Shown piece by piece: positions 38,623 to 64,000 of a stretch of 64,000 nt of DNA. The notes under the pieces are model-generated. The model did not search any database. It was given only the letters and a program-made list of their open reading frames with translations, and was not told the DNA's origin. Positions within the stretch are counted from its first letter, which is position 1, and every line of letters begins with the position of its first letter. The position numbers and the translations under genes were made by a program. The stretch spans positions 2,227,001 to 2,291,000 of the forward strand of contig NC_092201.1 of NCBI RefSeq assembly GCF_043641665.1, in the 5' to 3' direction. Source of the DNA: Enoplosus armatus (taxonomy: Eukaryota > Chordata > Actinopteri > Centrarchiformes > Enoplosidae).

Positions 38623-40883
38623 CTGTGCCGCTTGAGCGCCACAATACCGTATCTGAGCGGACACGACAGTCAATGTAATATATAGGCATTTCCTGTCCCC
38701 GTACCTTCAGTATAAACCGCAATATCATAAGACGTCGCACTGGGGAATTAAGATCCGGGAAGGGACGCTTTGACCCAAAAGCCCACAAATCTGCGTCAGA
38801 GGCCGGGTAAGTGTTGGCGAAGGCTTTCCTATTTTATCCTTCTGTCATTCACAGCCAGGCGTCAGCATCCTCAGCCTGATGTAACACTACGGCTTCAGTT
38901 TAGAGAAATACTTGCGCGTTCCCTTATTGTGAAAGACAAGTGATTTACACAAGACCTCATTGAACAATCTCATAGTTTAAAGGCTTCCTGCCTCTCAGCA
39001 AATATATGTACCTTAAACATATGAGTAAATTAAAATATCTGAATCACTTGAAGACACATCTTCATTTCGGCATCTGTATAATCCACCAAGCACATATATC
39101 TCGGCAAGATATGAGCTTGATTCACGCTGGTCTCCATCGCTGCTCACCGTGGATTAGGGTACGTTTGGTGTAAGGGAGTTACAGGCGGGACAGTTTAAAA
39201 AGTTAAAAGTTTTATGAAGATACATCTTCATACATTTATTTTTTTCTATCCGAATATAAGAATGAATCTGACTGATTTAGAAAAACAGACTAAGTCAAGT
39301 ATTATTGATATTGATATGTATGTATACGCGTAAAAACTTTTAATTGCTTGATTTCTGAATTGAGTTTTGGAAGGACGACGGAATCACACTGCATTGTTAT
39401 GCTGCGCATTACGTGAAAGACACCAGATTGGTTTATTGTTGCCTCATCGATATTTTGTGAAAATAGCGTGCAGGAATTGTATCCTGATGTTCAGAATCCA
39501 GCAATTTACACGAATAACTGACAATACAGTCGACAGCGAGGGGATTGTGTCCGCTTCAGGGCGCCCTGCAGACCGCATCCAAGGGCTTCTCTCCGCATTT
39601 TAATGCCAAGCAAAGCAGTTTCACGTGTGATTCCTGCATCCCCTCAGATTCAATGAGGTTTTGGATGATTTCACAGCAAACAGGATGTGCATGCATCCAG
39701 TCCAAATCAGATTATAGATTTGAGACTAGAGATCATGATAAATATGATTACATTTGCCTGTGTAAAAACATTATCTTTTATGACAGATTGTAGCACTGTT
39801 TATTGTTTCACAATCTAGCTATGATATTTCTATGGTGTTGAAAACACGTCATGACTAAATCTACTTGGAAATTTTGGTCTATTTAAATATTTAAAAGCTT
39901 TCTCTAAGATAGGTTTTGTAAAATATTGATAACCTGGCAGCCAGAGGATTGGATTTTGTCCTTTTTAATTTGTTATTTTTTAATGATTTAAATACTTTTA
40001 AAAAAAAGTAGAATTTCTGTTCATGCAACCCAGCAAAACTGACGCCAGTAACGTGGTTTTGTTGTGCTGCAGAGTTTTAAATCTAGTTCTTCAACCTGGA
40101 AATGAAAAGTTATTAGGTCACAAAGAAAACTATATGCCAGAACTGTAACCAGGCGAGGTGATGAATTACTAAGGCTGCAGGTTTGTAAACTGCGTGTGTA
40201 ACTGGCATGACAGTTGGCTGTTGAAGGAGCCCATAATAAACCGTCTTCTCACCGCTGAACTGGTTCAAGTTTGGAAATCTGATAGGAGGGGACGTTGCAT
40301 CAAGTTCGCTAAAGTTAAACACAATTGAACCGGAATTTACGACGTTTATACCTTCAAAATAAAAACTGCTTTTTGTTACTAGAGGAAAACTTTAGTGTTC
40401 TCTTTGGTGAAATTGATAAACATAGAAGTAAAAAACAAGCAAAATCCAACAAAGAAAATGTAAAGTGGAATAATTGAATTGGGTCTTTTTAAGGCAAAGA
40501 TCAACCGATTAAATTAGTTCGTGGTATTTTAAATAATTAATGTAAATTGAAAAGGAAGTGGCACTAAGGGGCCTCCTGCATTTGTACCTAATATTGAGAC
40601 CCTGCCCTGTGATGTTGCCGTGTCAAATACCTTTTAATATTTCAGTTGACATTATGTTCACAGGGTTCATACAGGACACTGAAATATATTTGAATCAACC
40701 TACAACCAGACTAAACTAAGTAACACAGGAGGCTTAGTACAGGCCTACAGCTCAGAACATATCATAGTACTTACACTGATAATATTTAGTCTTGACTCCT
40801 AATGATGTATTCTTCCTAGTCTGAATAAATTTGTTATATTAATTGTTACGTTTAGTTTTGAGTATTTTATTTTGAAGGACACC
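38111..40883. other. upstream flank of abcc9, mostly unique AT-rich DNA
   Basis: Apart from the GT array at 38591 there are few repeats. This would be the region to hold distal abcc9 control elements. No exon is supported. Confidence 0.6.
38591..38620. repeat. (GT)15 microsatellite
   Basis: Perfect array followed by TTTCTGTGCC. Confidence 0.93.
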
Positions 40884-40981
40884 ACCGGAAGCGCCTGTCA
40901 TATTCGGTGTAACTTGACATCGTTGGCAGAGACGGGCAGCAGTGTTGGGAGCAGCTGATGTCTTTGCGGGGCTAAAAATAA
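40884..40981 (+). promoter_or_regulatory. candidate abcc9 proximal promoter: ETS site, E-box and MEF2 site
   Basis: An ETS-type core CCGGAAG lies at 40885-40891, an E-box CAGCTG at 40952-40957 and a perfect MEF2 match CTAAAAATAA at 40972-40981, 14 bp after the E-box. E-box plus MEF2 pairs are typical of muscle promoters, and SUR2 is a muscle K-ATP subunit. The MEF2 site could also serve as a TATA-like box, which would place a start near 41005. No transcript evidence is available, so this is inference from motifs and position. Confidence 0.4.
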
Positions 40982-41076
40982 TCAACTTTTTTCTCTCCAA
41001 CTCTCACTGTATTTTGTTTATGTTCTCCTTCTTCTTTTCCTCTGTTCCTCTGCTTTTTTGTCTTTTTAAAATCCAG

Positions 41077-41124
41077 GCGTCAGGAATGAACCGGAGTCAG
41101 TAAGGATTATTACTTTTCTCCGAG
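41077..41124 (+). other. abcc9: candidate abcc9 5' non-coding exon
   Basis: The 3' edge is a near-perfect splice donor (CGAG|GTAAGT, intron from 41125). The 5' edge may be an acceptor: a long pyrimidine-rich stretch (about 41000-41070) ends in ATCCAG at 41071-41076. If the MEF2/TATA-like box at 40972 is the promoter element, the exon could instead start near 41005 and be exon 1. It would splice to the acceptor at 42627. It contains an upstream ATG at 41086 with a stop at 41101-41103. Confidence 0.5.
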
Positions 41125-42627
41125 GTAAGTTAAGAGACTTTGGTGTTTTATGTGGTGTTTCTCATTCAGCTAGCTTGACTCAGTTGAATTTAACGTTACT
41201 GGCGTGTAAATTAGCTTTCTTATGTCAGCTATATCTAGTATTTTAAAATGATTTGGTTCGATAAATGGGGCTGTAGTCTACTGTAGGTGTTGTCTTTTGA
41301 TTAAAACTGGAGGTTAATTTGCTTGTCGGCTAAATTTTGATTTTTTTTTATACTTTACTATTATATATAATAGTAATTATAACGGATATGCTATTTCTTT
41401 TCTGCTTAAATAATCTAGTTACAATTTCATTATGCTTCACAGTTAAAGGAACCTTCACATGGCGAAAACATAATACTTACAAATACGAAAAATACATTTT
41501 ATGTGATGCTAATTTCAGTGAGAAAGTGGCGGGAAATATTCACTTTCTCATAGTGGAGAGAAAGCTGTGTCAGCTTCCGGCAGTTATGGTGGATTCGAAT
41601 GGTGCTTTTAAAATTTGAGAAAAAATATCAAAAATTTAATAGAAACATCTCAAATCACCTCTGCAACATGATATGTTTCTGTGCTACGAGTCCGTGTGCC
41701 CATTATGTCCCAAAAAGTGATAATATCTCCACAATCAGGCTCCAAAATACAAGGGGGCGTCTTGTCTCAAACAAAGATGGCAGCCAGATGCAGCTTTCAG
41801 CGGCCATCTTTGTTTTTGGTTTTGAATGAATACATAAATGTTAGCATGTAGAAGTGATAAAACTCTACTTCACTGCACGCTGAATGAATGTTTAATCAAG
41901 GCAACCAATAGAGGGTATCAAAACCATATTATAATAAATCTCATGACGCAAATAATGTATGACTTCTGAATTTTGACACCACCAACAAGGTAATGCAGTC
42001 AAATGTAGGAAATAACATTTATTTTACATAAAATACAACACAACAATGATTAGATTACTGAAATCATTTTAGATTTAAGCACGTTATATCATTGTTTTAA
42101 GCCTATCACCTTAAAAGTTCTGTATCAGGACCTCCAGGGTTCAGGGCTGTGAAGCTAATGTTAACTCAAAACTCTTAACAGTTAAAAAAGGAACAACCTG
42201 AGTCTCCTGAAACTTAAGTCATGGCGTCATGACAATTTTTAATGACACTTGTAGCATGTTGCCTTTCCAACACTGACATTGGTTTAACTTTAATGCACTA
42301 TAAGCCAGGGGGCATGTAGCTGGGCAGTGCCCCTGAAATAGCTCTCAAGCCTGACACTGGCCTGCATGTGTGTGTCTGTGTGAGTGAGTGTGTGCACTTG
42401 CATGTGTGACATGCCACGAAAATGTCTGACCCGAGTCTCCAAAGTTCAAGCCAAAGCACTGCTAGTGACACAGACGGCTAAGTGTTTAAGGAGCATGGAA
42501 AAAAACAAGATTATAACTCACGATACAGTTTATATTCACTAATTCTGGCGTCTTAAAACAATTATGAAATATGAGTTTAATTTGAACTGATCTCTAGTTT
42601 TTCTGCATGTGTGTTTTGTTTTCACAG

Positions 42628-62469
<19,842 letters not shown>

Positions 62470-64000
62470 GTATACGTTCTTCTTCCTGTCTCCTGCTTCC
62501 TGTCTCAGATGTGAAGTGACCCTTTGACCCCCTCATTCACCTCTCCTCTTTTTGCTCTCATCTGATTTAACTCCCATGTGTCATCTTTACTCTGTCTCTC
62601 AGGAGAAAGTACTGTTTTTTTACTGCACTCCACATGATTTCTTGCAGTATTTCAGGCTGGTGTGTTGTTCATGGACACACACATGGGCTTCTTTTATTAG
62701 TTTTTATGTGCAGTACACTGTGTTGTGTTTAGTTTTCCTGATATTTCTTTTGTGTACGTTGTGTTTTTTACCTTTTTATAGATATTTTAGCTTTATGATA
62801 ATAACATATAGATGTATGTGTAATATAATAAGCTTTATTTATAGCACCTTTCCTACACAGAATGCAGCTTAAAGTGATATACAAAACAAAAAAAGAAAAG
62901 AGTAGACATATAGAGCAGAAATATGAAAATACATTTCAAAAGAGGAAAGTAAAATAATATACAGTAAGAAAACTTATAATACTTTTAGTCTTTACTGTTT
63001 ACAGAATGTTTGCTTACAAAATCTATAGATAAACATAGATAAACACTTACACATCCAACTCTTCTGTTCTGCTTCACATTCACACCTTGAAGCTGCAAAG
63101 TTCAACTAGTGTTTTCGTATTTTGGTCACTGAGAAACTCCACAGTTGCAGCAGTTAACGGTGCCCTGGTCATGTAAACAACACAGTTTTCCAACCAGTTG
63201 AGTTAAATATTGTTAATATGTGTGTGTTCAGGAACAATTGTGTCAGCCTTTAGAGCGTACTGTCTTCTGCTCATCGAGTTGCTCTTCTCCCATTGAGTTC
63301 ATTATTGGTGTTTTTGGTTTTGTTTCATCTGATCCTGGTGTGGTTTGTGCTTTTAATGCTGGGAGTCATTACCCTAACTCAAACAAACAAACAAACTCAA
63401 ACATGCTCTGCTAATAGAGATGTTTTATTTATGCACACTCAGTAGGCAGATTTATGCAGATTCAGTTACCAGTTTGTGTCTTTAATCATTCATGAGCCTC
63501 ACATAAGTGCTTTCGTTCTATAAAGCTTTAAAAACATACATTTGGTCTGGAAGATAATACATATAACACTCGGATAATGTCTTTTTAGCTATTCTCCTCT
63601 GTGACTGTGTGATATCTACAGTTGTTGAGTTCATGCATTGTATTCCATATTTCTGTATTGTAATAGTTAGCTCAAACAAATCTTTAATAATCAGTATGTT
63701 CTGACAGAATACAAAATGACACACAACTTTGTAAAAATAAGTTACCATAACGATCAAATTTTACATATTAGAGTAACTCTCTCTATCAAACTATTTTGTT
63801 GATGCAGTCTTGAATTATTCTGTTTTTCTAAACAATCTAAACAGGGCCGCTCTCAGATCAGACTCCCAGCAAAGTGCTTCGGTTGTTGTTGTTCTTGTTT
63901 ATGTTTGTGTTGCTGTAGCTGGTGTTATTGTTGATGATTTGCAGCTCATCATTAACCCGATCCATATTTCTCTCTCATATCTGACAAAATATTTTTTGTG
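62470..64000 (+). other. abcc9 intron 19 (runs off the window)
   Basis: The next expected exon should encode a sequence like [20 protein letters not shown] (NBD1 Q-loop). I find no such sequence before the window end, so it lies further right. Confidence 0.75.
62823..62965. repeat. dispersed repeat resembling a LINE/SINE 3' region
   Basis: AATAAGCTTTATTTATAGCA, CACCTTTCCTACACAGAATG and a following A-rich stretch resemble a widespread fish repeat (TTTATTTATATAGCACCTTT type). In the intron after the second mini-exon. Confidence 0.45.

Noticed and set aside
1..40800. Neighbouring genes expected near abcc9 (for example kcnj8, cmas, ldhb)
   Set aside because: I looked for recognisable exons on both strands and found none. 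In mammals kcnj8 lies beyond the 3' end of ABCC9, which is outside the window.
62602..62680. Possible next abcc9 exon starting at GAGAAAGTACTG after CTCTGTCTCTCAG (reads RRKYCFFTALHM)
   Set aside because: The acceptor is good and the phase fits (R-K-Y as expected before the YSVAYAAQ motif), but the sequence diverges at once and reaches no conserved NBD1 motif or donor. It may be a decayed exon copy or chance, so it is not called.

Overview
The window is nuclear DNA of a ray-finned fish, most likely a percomorph teleost. The evidence is vertebrate-type split genes with GT-AG introns, dense (CA)n/(TG)n microsatellites, and many copies of short dispersed repeats that I recognise from percomorph genomes. 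No prokaryotic features, CRISPR arrays or phage genes are present.

The only protein-coding gene I can support is on the + strand from about 41 kb to beyond the right edge. It is abcc9, encoding the sulfonylurea receptor SUR2 (regulatory subunit of ATP-sensitive K+ channels). I placed one 5' non-coding exon, the start codon at 42666 and 19 coding exons. All splice phases join. Together they encode about 763 residues: TMD0 (five helices), the L0 linker, TMD1 and the start of NBD1 with its Walker A motif. The rest of NBD1, TMD2 and NBD2 lie outside the window.

Bases 1 to about 40.9 kb contain no protein gene that I recognise. They hold one intron-containing tRNA-Leu(CAA) gene on the - strand near 27.8 kb, numerous microsatellites, two minisatellites (4.7 kb and 36 kb), copies of at least five dispersed repeat families, and several repeat-poor islands (about 14.8-15.6, 21.1-23.7, 25.6-26.0 and 29.9-31.2 kb) that could be conserved non-coding elements. 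A CpG-rich patch at 23.6-24.0 kb with a strong minus-strand splice donor could be an unannotated promoter and first exon.

The most interesting observations are in abcc9. Two 39-nt mini-exons of identical phase lie in tandem just after the Walker A exon, where mammalian SUR2 has only one. The second resembles the mammalian SUR2 mini-exon and the first resembles the SUR1 sequence at that place. A TMD1 loop is also SUR1-like. (TG)n tracts of 31-32 units sit directly before the acceptor of exon 14 and just upstream of the first mini-exon, an arrangement resembling CFTR exon 9. Upstream of the 5' exon, an E-box and a perfect MEF2 site form a possible muscle promoter module, which would suit a cardiac and smooth-muscle K-ATP subunit.
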